Position numbers and translations under genes: made by a program. This document shows positions 15,499 to 25,248 of a stretch of DNA of 64,000 nucleotides, one piece after another. Numbering within the stretch: position 1 is the first letter of the stretch; the number at the start of each line of letters is the position of its first letter. The stretch comes from Oscillospiraceae bacterium (lineage in GTDB: Bacteria; Bacillota; Clostridia; Oscillospirales; Ruminococcaceae): NCBI GenBank assembly GCA_016298065.1, contig JAEDDN010000001.1:215791-279790 (forward strand), read 5' to 3'. Under the pieces are notes generated by a model, which worked only from the letters and a program-made list of their open reading frames with translations, was not told the DNA's origin and searched no databases.

Positions 15499-18324
15499 TT
15501 ATTTTTTGAGGTATTTTTTTAAATACTTGCCTGTATATGAATTTTCGGTTTCCGATACCTCTTCGGGAGTACCCTCTGCAACGATATTACCGCCTTCATC
15601 TCCCCCTTCGGGGCCTAAGTCGATAATATGGTCGGCAATCTTTATTACATCAAGGTTATGCTCAATTATAATCATACTGTTTCCGTTGTCAACAAGTATT
15701 TGAAGCATCTCAATAAGCTTGTGTATATCAGCAGTATGAAGCCCTGTAGTAGGCTCGTCCAAAATATAAAGTGTTTTTCCCGTTGACCTTTTTGAAAGCT
15801 CTGTAGCAAGCTTTACCCTTTGAGCCTCACCGCCCGAAAGGGTTGTTGCAGGCTGACCGAGCTTAACATAGCTTAAACCTACGTCACATAAAGTTTTTAA
15901 TTTATTTGCGATTTTCGGCACATTCTCAAAGAAGTAATATGCTTCCTCACAGGTCATCTCCAAAACGTCGTGAATGGATTTACCCTTATATTTTATTTCA
16001 AGCGTTTCACGGTTATAGCGTTTACCCTTACAAACGTCGCAAGGCACATATATATCGGGCAAAAAGTGCATTTCTATCTGTAAAATGCCGTCACCCTCGC
16101 AGGCTTCACAACGACCGCCCTTTACATTAAAGGAAAATCTACCGGAGTTATAACCTCTTACCTTTGCTTCCTGAGTCATGGCAAAAAGCTCTCGTATATC
16201 GGTGAAAACGCCCGTATAGGTCGCAGGATTTGAACGTGGAGTTCTGCCTATAGGCGACTGGTTTATGTCTATTACCTTGTCTAAATGCTCTATGCCCTTT
16301 ATCTGACGGTAGCTTCCCGGTTTTAGCTTTGATTTATTAAGCTCTTTTGAAAGTGCTTTAAAAATAATTTCGTTTACAAGCGAGGATTTACCCGAGCCTG
16401 ATACTCCTGTAACGCAGGTAAGCACACCCAAAGGAATTTTTACATTTATGTTTTTAAGGTTATTTTGACCGGCACCCATAACAGTTAGATATTTACCGTT
16501 ACCTTTACGGCGCTTTTTAGGCACTTCTATCTTTTTCTTACCTGATAAATACTGCCCTGTAACCGACCTTTCGCAGTTAATTATATCATCTACACTTCCT
16601 GCGCATACGATTTCACCGCCGTGAACACCTGCTCCCGGACCTACGTCAACTATATAATCCGCCGCAAGCATTGTGTCCTCATCGTGTTCTACTACAATAA
16701 GGGTGTTGCCCAAATCTCTTAAATGCTTTAAGGTGGCAAGCAGCTTATCATTATCACGCTGATGCAAACCTATACTCGGCTCGTCGAGTATATATATAAC
16801 TCCCATTAAGGAGGAGCCTATCTGTGTTGCAAGGCGTATACGCTGGCTTTCACCGCCTGAAAGAGTACCCGAAGAACGAGATAAGGTAAGATATCCGAGC
16901 CCTACATTTTCTAAAAAGCCCATTCTTTCTTTTATCTCTTTTAAAATTTGACCTCCGATAAACTCTTTGTTTTTGGTAAGCTTTAGGTTATCAATAAATT
17001 TTAGTGCGTTTGAAATAGACATCTTACAAAAGTCGCTTATATTTAAATCCCCTACAGTAACCGAAAGCATTTCTTTTTTAAGTCTTTCTCCGTGACATTC
17101 AGGACAAGGTACTGCGCTCATTACAAGCGTTATCTCATCACGCATCCAACTGCTTTTTGTTTCTCTGAAACGGCGTTCAAGGTTATTTATAACCCCCTCA
17201 AAAGCTTGGGTGTATTTACTTGTGCCGTTATCGGTAACTCTTACAAGCTTTATCGCTTCACCATTAGAGCCGTATAATAAAATATCCTTAATATTATCGG
17301 GCAAATCCTTAAACGGCGTATCAAGGCTAAAGCCGTAGTGTTTAGCTAAGCCCTCAAAATACATCTGTGTAATACCGCCTTCGGCATAATACCAACCGCT
17401 TGCCTTGATAGCACCTTGTGAGATAGAAAGCTCTTTATTCGGCACTACCATATCGGGATCAACTCTCATAAAAGTTCCAAGCCCCGTACAAATAGGACAG
17501 GCGCCGATAGGATTATTAAACGAAAACATTGTAGGTGTAAGCTCCTCAATGCTGATACCGTGCTCGGGGCAAGCATAATTGAGAGAAAAAAGCATTTCTT
17601 CGCCACCGATAACGTCGGCTATAACCAAGCCGTCGGTAAGCGCAACAGCAGTTTCTAAGGAATCTGCAAGTCTTGAAGTGACGTCAGGCTTTATAACAAT
17701 TCTGTCTACAATAACTTCAATGCTGTGCTTTTTGTTTTTTTCCATTTTAATTTCTTCTGACAAGTCGTAAAGATTACCGTCTACTCTTACTCTTACATAA
17801 CCCGAACGGCGTGCGCTGTCAAGCTCTTTTACATGCTCGCCCTTTCTCTGACGTACTATAGGAGCTAAAATTTGAAGCTTTGTGCCCTCGTCTAAGGACA
17901 TAAGCTTATCCACTATCATATCTATTGTTTGCTGTTTTATTTCCCTACCGCAAACCGGGCAGTGAGGCACGCCGATTCTGGCGTACAAAAGTCTCAGGTA
18001 ATCGTATATTTCGGTTACCGTTCCCACGGTGGAACGTGGGTTTTTAGAGGTCGTTTTCTGGTCAATGGATATAGCAGGAGAAAGTCCCTCAATACTGTCT
18101 ACATCGGGCTTTTCCATTTGTCCTAAAAATTGTCTTGCATAGGAAGAAAGGCTTTCCATATACCTTCTTTGGCCGTCTGCATATATAGTGTCAAAAGCAA
18201 GCGAGGATTTACCTGAGCCAGAAAGGCCTGTCATAACCACTAATTTGTCACGTGGGATTTCAACATCAACATTTTTAAGGTTATGTTCTCTCGCACCTTT
18301 TATAACAATCTTATCACTTGCCAA
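15499..18324 (-). CDS. uvrA: Excinuclease ABC subunit A
   Basis: A 941-residue UvrA with two ABC ATPase modules: Walker A GLSGSGKSS near the N-terminus and GVSGSGKSS near residue 640, two ABC signature loops (LSGGESQR and LSGGEAQR) and zinc-binding cysteine pairs (CPVCG, CPEC, CEAC, CDVC). It finds lesions and loads UvrB in nucleotide excision repair. TTG at 18324 is chosen since AAGGAG lies 7 nt upstream; the GTG at 18333 directly abuts that site. It follows uvrB by 19 nt, so uvrB-uvrA is one unit. No LexA box was found upstream of uvrB. Confidence 0.97.
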   Translation of the reverse strand: MASDKIVIKGAREHNLKNVDVEIPRDKLVVMTGLSGSGKSSLAFDTIYADGQRRYMESLSSYARQFLGQMEKPDVDSIEGLSPAISIDQKTTSKNPRSTVGTVTEIYDYLRLLYARIGVPHCPVCGREIKQQTIDMIVDKLMSLDEGTKLQILAPIVRQRKGEHVKELDSARRSGYVRVRVDGNLYDLSEEIKMEKNKKHSIEVIVDRIVIKPDVTSRLADSLETAVALTDGLVIADVIGGEEMLFSLNYACPEHGISIEELTPTMFSFNNPIGACPICTGLGTFMRVDPDMVVPNKELSISQGAIKASGWYYAEGGITQMYFEGLAKHYGFSLDTPFKDLPDNIKDILLYGSNGEAIKLVRVTDNGTSKYTQAFEGVINNLERRFRETKSSWMRDEITLVMSAVPCPECHGERLKKEMLSVTVGDLNISDFCKMSISNALKFIDNLKLTKNKEFIGGQILKEIKERMGFLENVGLGYLTLSRSSGTLSGGESQRIRLATQIGSSLMGVIYILDEPSIGLHQRDNDKLLATLKHLRDLGNTLIVVEHDEDTMLAADYIVDVGPGAGVHGGEIVCAGSVDDIINCERSVTGQYLSGKKKIEVPKKRRKGNGKYLTVMGAGQNNLKNINVKIPLGVLTCVTGVSGSGKSSLVNEIIFKALSKELNKSKLKPGSYRQIKGIEHLDKVIDINQSPIGRTPRSNPATYTGVFTDIRELFAMTQEAKVRGYNSGRFSFNVKGGRCEACEGDGILQIEMHFLPDIYVPCDVCKGKRYNRETLEIKYKGKSIHDVLEMTCEEAYYFFENVPKIANKLKTLCDVGLSYVKLGQPATTLSGGEAQRVKLATELSKRSTGKTLYILDEPTTGLHTADIHKLIEMLQILVDNGNSMIIIEHNLDVIKIADHIIDLGPEGGDEGGNIVAEGTPEEVSETENSYTGKYLKKYLKK

Positions 18325-18343
18325 ATCTAACACTCCTTAAAAT

Positions 18344-20320
18344 TTATTTTTCGTTTTTAAGTTTTTCTATTCTGTCTCTGATTTCTGCGGCATATTCAAA
18401 TTCCAAAATCTTAGCTGCATTTTTCATTTCTTGGGTTAAACGCTTTATAGTTTCGAGCTTTTCCTTTTCGCTCATACGCTTTTTAAGCTTACGAACGTCA
18501 CTGTCTTCAGCTTTTTTAGAGATTTCGAGAATATCACGCACATCTTTTTTGATGGTTTTCGGGGTAATGCCGTGCTCTTTGTTATAAGCAATTTGTAAGC
18601 TTCTGCGCCTCTCGGTTTCGGTTATTGCCCTTTCCATTGACGGCGTTACGCTGTCAGCATACATAATAACCTTACCTTCGGCGTTACGAGCTGCACGTCC
18701 TACCGTCTGTATAAGCGAGGTTTCGCTTCTTAAAAATCCCTCTTTGTCGGCGTCAAGTATGCAAACAAGCGAAATTTCGGGGATGTCAAGACCTTCTCGC
18801 AAAAGGTTAATTCCGACTAAAACGTCAAACTCACCTAAACGCAAATCCCTTATGATTTCCATACGCTCTATAGTGTCAATGTCGTGGTGCATATATCTTA
18901 CTTTTATGCCTACGTTTTCAAGATAAGCGGTTAAATCCTCTGCCATCTTTTTGGTAAGCGTAGTTATAAGTATACGCTCATTTTTAGGTACACGCTCGTT
19001 TATCTCAAAGATAATGTCCTCAATTTGTCCCTCGACAGGCTTTACGATAATCTCGGGGTCAACCAGTCCTGTTGGGCGAATAACCTGCTCAACCGTTTTT
19101 TCGCTGTGTTCTTTTTCAAATTCACCCGGAGTAGCCGAAACATATATAACCTGATTTATCTTTCCGTAAAATTCGTCAAAGTCAAGAGGACGGTTATCGT
19201 AAGCGGACGGCAATCTAAAGCCATAATCTATAAGGGTCTTTTTTCTGGCTCTGTCGCCGAAATACATTCCCCTTACCTGTGGTACAGATACATGCGATTC
19301 GTCAACTATAAGCAAAAAATCCTTCGGAAAGTGGTCCAAAAGCGTATACGGTACACTTCCTGCAGGCCTGCCCGAGAGTATTCTCGAATAGTTTTCTATG
19401 CCCTTGCAAAAGCCTATTTCTTCGAGCATTTCCATATCGTATTTTGTGCGCTGTTCAATGCGCTGGGCTTCAAGGTACATTTCGTTATCCTTAAAATATT
19501 TTACACGCTCGTTAAGTTCACTCGATATTTCCTCTATACCCAAAAGAAGCTTGTCTCTGGGCACAATATAGTGAGAAGCAGGATAAATCGCAACGTGAGA
19601 AAGGGTTGCCTTTACCTCGCCCGTAAGGACGTTTATTTCACTTATTCTGTCTATTTCGTCGCCGAAAAATTCTACTCTTATAGCCTGTTCGCCCGAATAT
19701 GCAGGGAATATTTCTACAACGTCTCCCCTAACCCTAAACTTGTTTCTGATAAAGTTTATATCATTTCGCTCATACTGTATTTCAACAAGTTTTTTTAAAA
19801 GCTCGTCTCTGCTTTTTTCCATACCTGTGCGCAGAGATATAACCATATTTCTGTAATCTATAGGGCTTCCCAGCGAATAAATACACGATACGCTCGCAAC
19901 GATAATGACGTCATTTCGCTCCGAAAGCGCAGATGTAGCAGAGTGTCTTAGCTTATCTATTTCATCGTTTATGGCGCTGTCTTTCTCTATATAGGTATCT
20001 GTACTGGGGATATATGCTTCCGGCTGATAATAGTCGTAATAAGAAACAAAATACTCCACCGCATTTTCCGGGAAAAGCTCCCTAAACTCCGTACAAAGCT
20101 GGGCGGCGAGAGTTTTATTGTGCGCAAGCACCAAAGTAGGTTTATTGACCTTAGCTATTACATTTGCCATAGTAAAAGTTTTACCTGAGCCCGTAACTCC
20201 GAGAAGAGTTTGTCCTTTATACCCTTTTTTAATTCCGTCAACTAATTTGTCTATTGCTTGAGGTTGGTCGCCTGTGGGTTTATATTCTGAATGTATTATA
20301 AACTTGTCCAATATTCCCAC
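18344..20320 (-). CDS. uvrB: Excinuclease ABC subunit B
   Basis: A 658-residue UvrB helicase-like protein that verifies damage and recruits UvrC. Walker A GVTGSGKT (about 40-47), the DNA-clamping beta-hairpin YYDYYQPEAY, the helicase motif DESHVS, the C-terminal helicase motifs with QTVGRAARN, and a C-terminal UVR domain (EFEYAAEIRDRI) are all in place. The GTG at 20320 has AAGG 5 nt upstream; a TTG at 20311, 8 nt after AGGTG, is an equally good start and would shorten the protein by three residues. A possible -10 (TATAAT, 20368-20363 on the minus strand) precedes it without a clear -35. Confidence 0.97.
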   Translation of the reverse strand: MGILDKFIIHSEYKPTGDQPQAIDKLVDGIKKGYKGQTLLGVTGSGKTFTMANVIAKVNKPTLVLAHNKTLAAQLCTEFRELFPENAVEYFVSYYDYYQPEAYIPSTDTYIEKDSAINDEIDKLRHSATSALSERNDVIIVASVSCIYSLGSPIDYRNMVISLRTGMEKSRDELLKKLVEIQYERNDINFIRNKFRVRGDVVEIFPAYSGEQAIRVEFFGDEIDRISEINVLTGEVKATLSHVAIYPASHYIVPRDKLLLGIEEISSELNERVKYFKDNEMYLEAQRIEQRTKYDMEMLEEIGFCKGIENYSRILSGRPAGSVPYTLLDHFPKDFLLIVDESHVSVPQVRGMYFGDRARKKTLIDYGFRLPSAYDNRPLDFDEFYGKINQVIYVSATPGEFEKEHSEKTVEQVIRPTGLVDPEIIVKPVEGQIEDIIFEINERVPKNERILITTLTKKMAEDLTAYLENVGIKVRYMHHDIDTIERMEIIRDLRLGEFDVLVGINLLREGLDIPEISLVCILDADKEGFLRSETSLIQTVGRAARNAEGKVIMYADSVTPSMERAITETERRRSLQIAYNKEHGITPKTIKKDVRDILEISKKAEDSDVRKLKKRMSEKEKLETIKRLTQEMKNAAKILEFEYAAEIRDRIEKLKNEK

Positions 20321-20382
20321 ACCTGCCTTTTTAAGAGTAATTATAAGTAGTCATAATAAATTATTATACCATAAAATAAGCT

Positions 20383-20419
20383 AAAAATAAAGAGCTTAAA
20401 CTGTTTAAAGTCTAAGCTC
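20383..20419 (-). terminator. Terminator of the miaB-ylbF unit
   Basis: GAGCTTA and TAAGCTC arms (20392-20398, 20413-20419) with a long loop, followed on the minus strand by TTTATTTTT. It lies 14 nt past the stop of the YlbF-family gene. Confidence 0.65.
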
Positions 20420-20432
20420 ATTTAAAGTAAAA

Positions 20433-20837
20433 TTAGTGGCAGCCACCGCAGGTGCTACAGCTTCCGCCGCAGGAATGCTCTACGTCACAGGTTTCGGGGT
20501 CTTCTCCGTTAACGCTTGCGGTTAAAACCATCTGAACCTTATTCATTATAGCGTCAAGCTCCATTTTAGCGGTGTTAAAAGCGGCTAAGCTTTCGTTTGA
20601 CATAACCTTTTGGTAAAGCTCTTTTAATTCTTTATCAAGGCTTGTGATTTTTTCTTCGTCTTTATTTTCCTCTTGCATAGCGGAAGATAAGTCCATTCTC
20701 TTTATGTTAAATTGTGCGATTAAGTCTTGAAGCTCTTTATCCTCGTCGCTTGCTTTTCTGGCAACCTGTAAGTTTTTATACTCCTCGGTCTGCTGTATTT
20801 GTTTACCCATTTCTCTGGCTAATTGTACGATATCCAT
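20433..20837 (-). CDS. YlbF/YmcA-family protein with Cys/His-rich C-terminus
   Basis: A 134-residue, mostly helical, charged protein (alpha-helical hairpin about 5-105) of the Com_YlbF family. In B. subtilis the YlbF-YmcA-YaaT complex carries Fe-S clusters and acts with RNase Y in mRNA processing and on the phosphorelay. Here the last 16 residues (CDVEHSCGGSCSTCGGCH) hold five cysteines and two histidines, a metal- or Fe-S-binding tail. It lies downstream of miaB, matching the ymcB-ymcA neighbourhood of Bacillus. Whether it equals YlbF or YmcA cannot be said. Confidence 0.82.
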   Translation of the reverse strand: MDIVQLAREMGKQIQQTEEYKNLQVARKASDEDKELQDLIAQFNIKRMDLSSAMQEENKDEEKITSLDKELKELYQKVMSNESLAAFNTAKMELDAIMNKVQMVLTASVNGEDPETCDVEHSCGGSCSTCGGCH

Positions 20838-20883
20838 TTTTTATTTTCCTTTCTCTTTTAAAATCTATATCATTAAGCTCGGC

Positions 20884-22311
20884 TTATATAATTTCGCCGA
20901 GTAATGCCCAGTTTAACGCTTTTGTGATTTTAACATTAACAAAGCTTCCTATTAAGCTTTTGTCGCCGATAAAATCCACTATTATAAAGTTGTCCGTTCT
21001 GCCTGTTAAATATTCTTTGCCGGACTTGCCTTCACCGTCAACTAAAACCTTAACGGTTTTTCCTACATAACGGTTATATCTGTTTATACCTATCTCCTTT
21101 TGAACCTCCAAAAGCTCTCTAAACCATCTGCCCTTGTCCTCATCAGAGGTGGTATCAACCATTTCGGCGGCCTTTGTACCGACCCTTTTTGAATATATAA
21201 AGCTAAACATAGAATCGTATTCTACCTGTTTTATAAGGCTTAAAGTAGCTTCAAAATCCTCACGGGTTTCATTGGGAAAACCTACTATAATGTCAGTGGT
21301 AAAGGAGGCTTCGGGGATTTTTTCTTTAGCATAAGAGATAAGCTTTAAATAATCGGCTCTTGTGTAGTGCCTGTTCATAAGCTTTAGTATTCTGTCGCTT
21401 CCCGACTGGACGGGCAGATGTATGTGCTTACAAACCTTCCGGCATTCAGCTATTGTGTCAATAAGCTCTTTGCTTGCGTCTTTCGGGTGCGAAGTCATAA
21501 AGCGTATTCTAAAGTCTCCGTCAAGGTCGTTTATACGTCTTAAAAGCTTAGAAAAGTTAATTTCCTCCTCCAAGCCCTTGCCATAGGAATTTACGTTTTG
21601 ACCTAAAAGGGTTATTTCTTTATATCCGTCTTTTATCAGAGCTTTTATCTCGTTTATAATGTCCTCGGATTTTCGGCTTCTTTCCCTTCCCCTTACATAC
21701 GGTACTATGCAGTAGGTGCAAAAGTTATTACAGCCGTACATAATAGGTACCCAAGCTTTTATTTTGCCGTCACGCCTTACAGGTAAATCCTCTACAATAA
21801 CTCCCTTTGACTGTGGAGTTTCAAATACCCTTTTTCCCGAAGTATAAGCCTCATAAACTATTTCGGGCATTTTATGTAAAACGTGAGTTCCGAAAATCAT
21901 ATCTACATAAGGGAAGCTCTTTTTTAGCTTTTCTACAATATGAGGCTGTTGCATCATACAACCGCAAAGACCGATTATCATATCGGGGTTACGGCGTTTA
22001 TAATGCTTTAGAGCTCCTACGTTTCCGTAAATTCTGTCCTCTGCATTTTCACGAACTGCACAGGTATTGTAAAGCACAAAATCGGCGTTATCAGCCGTAT
22101 CGGTAAAGCCAAAGCCCATATTAGCCGCCATACCTTTTAGCTTCTCGCCGTCTGCGACGTTACCCTGACAACCGTAGGATTTTATATATGCAAGTCTTTG
22201 ATACCCGTTTTTATCAAAAAATTCCTGATTTAAAGCAAAGACCTTTTCGGTAAACTCTTTTTGCTCTAAAATTTCTTTTTCGGAAACGGAAAAATTGTTT
22301 TTTTCGGACAT
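20884..22311 (-). CDS. miaB: tRNA-2-methylthio-N6-dimethylallyladenosine synthase
   Basis: A 475-residue methylthiotransferase. The N-terminal MTTase domain has the Cys ligands in SYGCQGN, YNTCAVRE and GLCGCMMQ; the radical SAM centre is CNNFCTYC; a TRAM domain closes the protein (about 405-475). It adds the methylthio group to i6A37 of tRNAs reading UNN codons. The ERSRKSEDII stretch after the radical SAM loop and the N-terminal extension are typical of MiaB rather than RimO or MtaB. Start ATG behind GGAGAG. Confidence 0.95.
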   Translation of the reverse strand: MSEKNNFSVSEKEILEQKEFTEKVFALNQEFFDKNGYQRLAYIKSYGCQGNVADGEKLKGMAANMGFGFTDTADNADFVLYNTCAVRENAEDRIYGNVGALKHYKRRNPDMIIGLCGCMMQQPHIVEKLKKSFPYVDMIFGTHVLHKMPEIVYEAYTSGKRVFETPQSKGVIVEDLPVRRDGKIKAWVPIMYGCNNFCTYCIVPYVRGRERSRKSEDIINEIKALIKDGYKEITLLGQNVNSYGKGLEEEINFSKLLRRINDLDGDFRIRFMTSHPKDASKELIDTIAECRKVCKHIHLPVQSGSDRILKLMNRHYTRADYLKLISYAKEKIPEASFTTDIIVGFPNETREDFEATLSLIKQVEYDSMFSFIYSKRVGTKAAEMVDTTSDEDKGRWFRELLEVQKEIGINRYNRYVGKTVKVLVDGEGKSGKEYLTGRTDNFIIVDFIGDKSLIGSFVNVKITKALNWALLGEII

Positions 22312-22372
22312 AACATCTCTCCAAAAATTACTGACCTTAATATTATACTAAAATATACTTAATATGTCAACT

Positions 22373-24580
22373 TTACCGAAATTCGCCCATAGCTTTATCG
22401 AGCAGGTAACTTAAATTGGTAAAGCGCACGCTTTTTATATTGTTGTTTACCATAAACTTTACCCTGTCTGCACTTCCGACTATTATGAGCAGTTTTTTTG
22501 CTCTGGTTATTGCCGTATAAAGTAAATTACGGTAATAAAGCTTATCATAGCCCTCTAAAACAGGAAGTATAACTGCGTCAAATTCGCTACCCTGACTTTT
22601 ATGTACCGTTACCGCATAAGCAAGCTCAAGCTCTGTCGCCATATCAAAGGTGTAAAACGCCACCCTTTCTTCAAAGTCAATAGCAAGAGTTTGAGAGCCC
22701 CTATCAATCATCTTTATGATACCTATATCACCGTTAAATATGCCCTCGCCTTTTTCCTCGCCCTTAGTCCATATTATGTCGTAGTTATTTTTGGTCTGCA
22801 TAACCTTATCCCCTACTCTGTAGGTGTAATAGGTCGATTTAAACTGTGTTTTTGATTTGTCATAAGGATTTAGCTTTTCCTGCAATCTGCGGTTTAGCTC
22901 CATAACGCCTAAATCTCCCTTGCGCTGAGGGCATAACACCTGTATATCCTCGGTCGGCGAGAAGTTATAGCTTTTTGGCAGGCGGTTTGTAACAAGGTCA
23001 ATAACCGTAGCCGAAGCGGCAGCGGAGTTTAATCTTTTCAAGAAGAAAAAATCGCCCTCATTTGCGGTTATATCGGGCATTTCGCCGTCAATTATAGAGT
23101 GTGCGTATGTGACGATTTTACTCTGTGCCGCCTGACGAAAAATCTGCTTTAGCGTTACAGTCGGCACATTGTCGTTTTTAAGTAAATCGTGAAGCACGTT
23201 ACCTGCTCCGACGCTCGGAAGCTGGTTATAATCCCCTACAAGTATAAGCTTGCAGGTAGGCTTTGCGGCCTTTAAAAGCGACTCAAAAAGCAAAACGTCA
23301 ACCATAGACATTTCGTCTACGATAATAACGTCGCTATCAAGCGGATTTTGCTCGTTTTTTGAAAATTTTAGTAAGCTATCGGTATAATCGACCTCTAAAA
23401 GACGGTGTATGGTTTTCGCTTCGGTATTTGTTACCTCGCTTATTCTTTTAGCGGCTCGTCCCGTAGGCGCACAAACAGATATAACCTTGCCCTGTGACTG
23501 CAATATGTCTATTATGGCGTTGAGGGTTGTGGTTTTACCTGTACCGGGACCTCCCGTTAAGATAAATACCTCATTTAAAAGCGCAAACTTAATCGCCTTT
23601 TTCTGCAAGGCTTCATAAACGATGTTGTTCTTTTTTTCGTTGTAGTCGATTATGTAGTCAACGTCGGTCTGAATATCGGGCGGTATCGACGCCATAAGAG
23701 AAATTCTGTTTGATATATAAAGCTCTGCCTCGTAAAGCTCAGGTAAAGCGATAAAGGGCTTGTTTTTTGTTATAGATACCAAATCTTTTTTGGATATAGC
23801 CTCGTCAAGACGGGAAAGTATAGTTTCTCTTTCTATCATCAAAAGTTTTTCGGACATAGCGATAAGCTTGTCCTGCGGCAAGCAGGTGTGTCCGTTATTC
23901 ATATTGTGCATAAGCACATACTTTATTGCGGCGCTGACACGCTCATAACAGTCTAAGGGGTGAGAATATTTTTTAGCTATGTTGTCTGCAGTTTGAAAGG
24001 AAATTTTTAACTGATCATCGCACAAAAGATAAGGATTTCCCGATATAATATCCACTGCCATATTGCCCCAGCGTTTCCAAATCTTTATGCTTTGGGCAGG
24101 GTTTACGCTAAATTCCGACAAAAAGAGCATAAGCGTCCTTACGCCGAATACCTGTTTAAATTCGTCGGTTATGGTTTTTAACTTTTTAGGGCTAAGACCT
24201 TTTATTTCGGCTAACTTTTCGGGCTCGCTTTCAATAACTCTAAGCGTATCATCACCGAATTTATCTACTATACGTCTTGCTATAACAGGGCCTATTCCCT
24301 TTACTACTCCCGAAGAAAGATATTTAAATATTGCGCTTGAGGTTGCGGGAAGCTGATGCTCACAAAGCTCTGCCTTAAACTGATAGCCATAGGTGGAATG
24401 GGTGGTAAAGGAGCCTGTAAGCTTTAGCTCCTCACCTATATTTACATCATAAAACTCTCCGACAACATTGATAAGCTCGTTGTCGGAGGATAAATATAAT
24501 ACCGTAAATCCGTTATCGGGATTTTTATAAATTATTTCTTCTACCGTGCCGATAATCTCGGTAAATTTAGTTTCTTCCAT
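22373..24580 (-). CDS. recD2: RecD2-type ATP-dependent DNA helicase
   Basis: A 735-residue superfamily 1B 5'-3' helicase. The N-terminal OB-like and helix-hairpin-helix region (1 to about 230, with GVVKGIGPVIARRIV) identifies RecD2 (B. subtilis YrrC), not the RecBCD subunit. Walker A GGPGTGKTTT, motif II DEMSMVD, LVGDYNQLPSVGAG and the C-terminal TVHKSQGSEFD and TRAKK motifs are present. It is slightly shorter than the usual 740-800 residues. It acts in replication-fork maintenance and repair independent of RecBC. Confidence 0.95.
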   Translation of the reverse strand: MEETKFTEIIGTVEEIIYKNPDNGFTVLYLSSDNELINVVGEFYDVNIGEELKLTGSFTTHSTYGYQFKAELCEHQLPATSSAIFKYLSSGVVKGIGPVIARRIVDKFGDDTLRVIESEPEKLAEIKGLSPKKLKTITDEFKQVFGVRTLMLFLSEFSVNPAQSIKIWKRWGNMAVDIISGNPYLLCDDQLKISFQTADNIAKKYSHPLDCYERVSAAIKYVLMHNMNNGHTCLPQDKLIAMSEKLLMIERETILSRLDEAISKKDLVSITKNKPFIALPELYEAELYISNRISLMASIPPDIQTDVDYIIDYNEKKNNIVYEALQKKAIKFALLNEVFILTGGPGTGKTTTLNAIIDILQSQGKVISVCAPTGRAAKRISEVTNTEAKTIHRLLEVDYTDSLLKFSKNEQNPLDSDVIIVDEMSMVDVLLFESLLKAAKPTCKLILVGDYNQLPSVGAGNVLHDLLKNDNVPTVTLKQIFRQAAQSKIVTYAHSIIDGEMPDITANEGDFFFLKRLNSAAASATVIDLVTNRLPKSYNFSPTEDIQVLCPQRKGDLGVMELNRRLQEKLNPYDKSKTQFKSTYYTYRVGDKVMQTKNNYDIIWTKGEEKGEGIFNGDIGIIKMIDRGSQTLAIDFEERVAFYTFDMATELELAYAVTVHKSQGSEFDAVILPVLEGYDKLYYRNLLYTAITRAKKLLIIVGSADRVKFMVNNNIKSVRFTNLSYLLDKAMGEFR

Positions 24581-24635
24581 AAGACTTCCTCATAAGCGCA
24601 AAGCATTTATAACTAAAAAATATTATAATACTTTT

Positions 24636-24992
24636 TTACTTTGTTTGCAAATCGAATAAGCCCAAAATCTTATCACAAACGTTATCCTTATCAGCTAAAA
24701 TAATGCGGTCGTTTTCCCTGTCTAAAATCTCCATAATTTGCTTTGTGGTATCGTTTGCGTTTATATCGAGTAAGCATATATCCGTATAGGTGCTTTTGCC
24801 GGCCGACATATCCTTAATAAGAAGACGCACTGTGTATTCTAAATTTTGGTCGTTATCGCAAACCGGTACTACCGCCAGTATATTAGTGGGCTTAGTAAAT
24901 TTTAAAATGCGCTTTAAAAGAATATAAATAATGCTTATAACCCCTATAAAAGCAAAAACTATTAAAACAGCTTCTAAAATCATCTTTAACAT
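24636..24992 (-). CDS. Small membrane-anchored protein of unknown function
   Basis: A 118-residue protein: one N-terminal transmembrane helix (about 5-28), a short basic linker (LKRILKFTKPT) and a soluble domain of about 85 residues. The soluble part (VVPVCDNDQNLEYTVRLL, then DICLLDINANDTTKQIMEIL) looks like the first half of a GT-A/Rossmann-type fold, but no catalytic DxD is visible, so no enzyme is claimed. ATG 24992 is chosen behind AGGGTGGG. It follows the recD2 stop in orientation terms as the upstream neighbour (55 nt), so they may be cotranscribed. Confidence 0.6.
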   Translation of the reverse strand: MLKMILEAVLIVFAFIGVISIIYILLKRILKFTKPTNILAVVPVCDNDQNLEYTVRLLIKDMSAGKSTYTDICLLDINANDTTKQIMEILDRENDRIILADKDNVCDKILGLFDLQTK

Positions 24993-25150
24993 TTTACCCA
25001 CCCTTTTTCGTTTTTTATATTATATGAGTAAGAGTGTAAAAATGTTATTTGTGTTTGAGGGATAAACGTTGTTATCGACACATTGGAAAGCAACAAAGAT
25101 AATTTGAGTATATATTGTAGCAGACGGACAATGCAGAAATAACAGTATTT

Positions 25151-25171
25151 AATATCACATTTATATGATAT
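25151..25171 (+). promoter_or_regulatory. Operator-like dyad upstream of the R-M promoter
   Basis: AATATCA (25151-25157) and TGATAT (25166-25171) form an inverted repeat with an 8-nt spacer, ending 4 nt before the -35 hexamer. It is a possible binding site for the Xre protein encoded downstream. The AT-rich setting makes chance matches likely. Confidence 0.35.
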
Positions 25172-25175
25172 ATTA

Positions 25176-25204
25176 TTGAAATTAGACATAAAGTATGCTA
25201 TAAT
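25176..25204 (+). promoter_or_regulatory. Promoter of the R-M operon
   Basis: TTGAAA (25176-25181), a 17-nt spacer and TATAAT (25199-25204) lie 45 nt upstream of the Xre start codon. All three genes of the island run from here. Confidence 0.75.
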
Positions 25205-25248
25205 ATATTTTACATTTTTATGGTTATTTAATGGCGGAGGGAAAGTGT

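Noticed and set aside
19025..19798. Long plus-strand frame (257 codons) opposite uvrB
   Set aside because: It is the antisense shadow of a highly conserved uvrB region; no ribosome site or promoter, and the predicted protein has no recognisable features.
20321..20432. SOS box upstream of uvrB
   Set aside because: No GAAC-N4-GTTC core or near match lies between the uvrB start and the upstream terminator.
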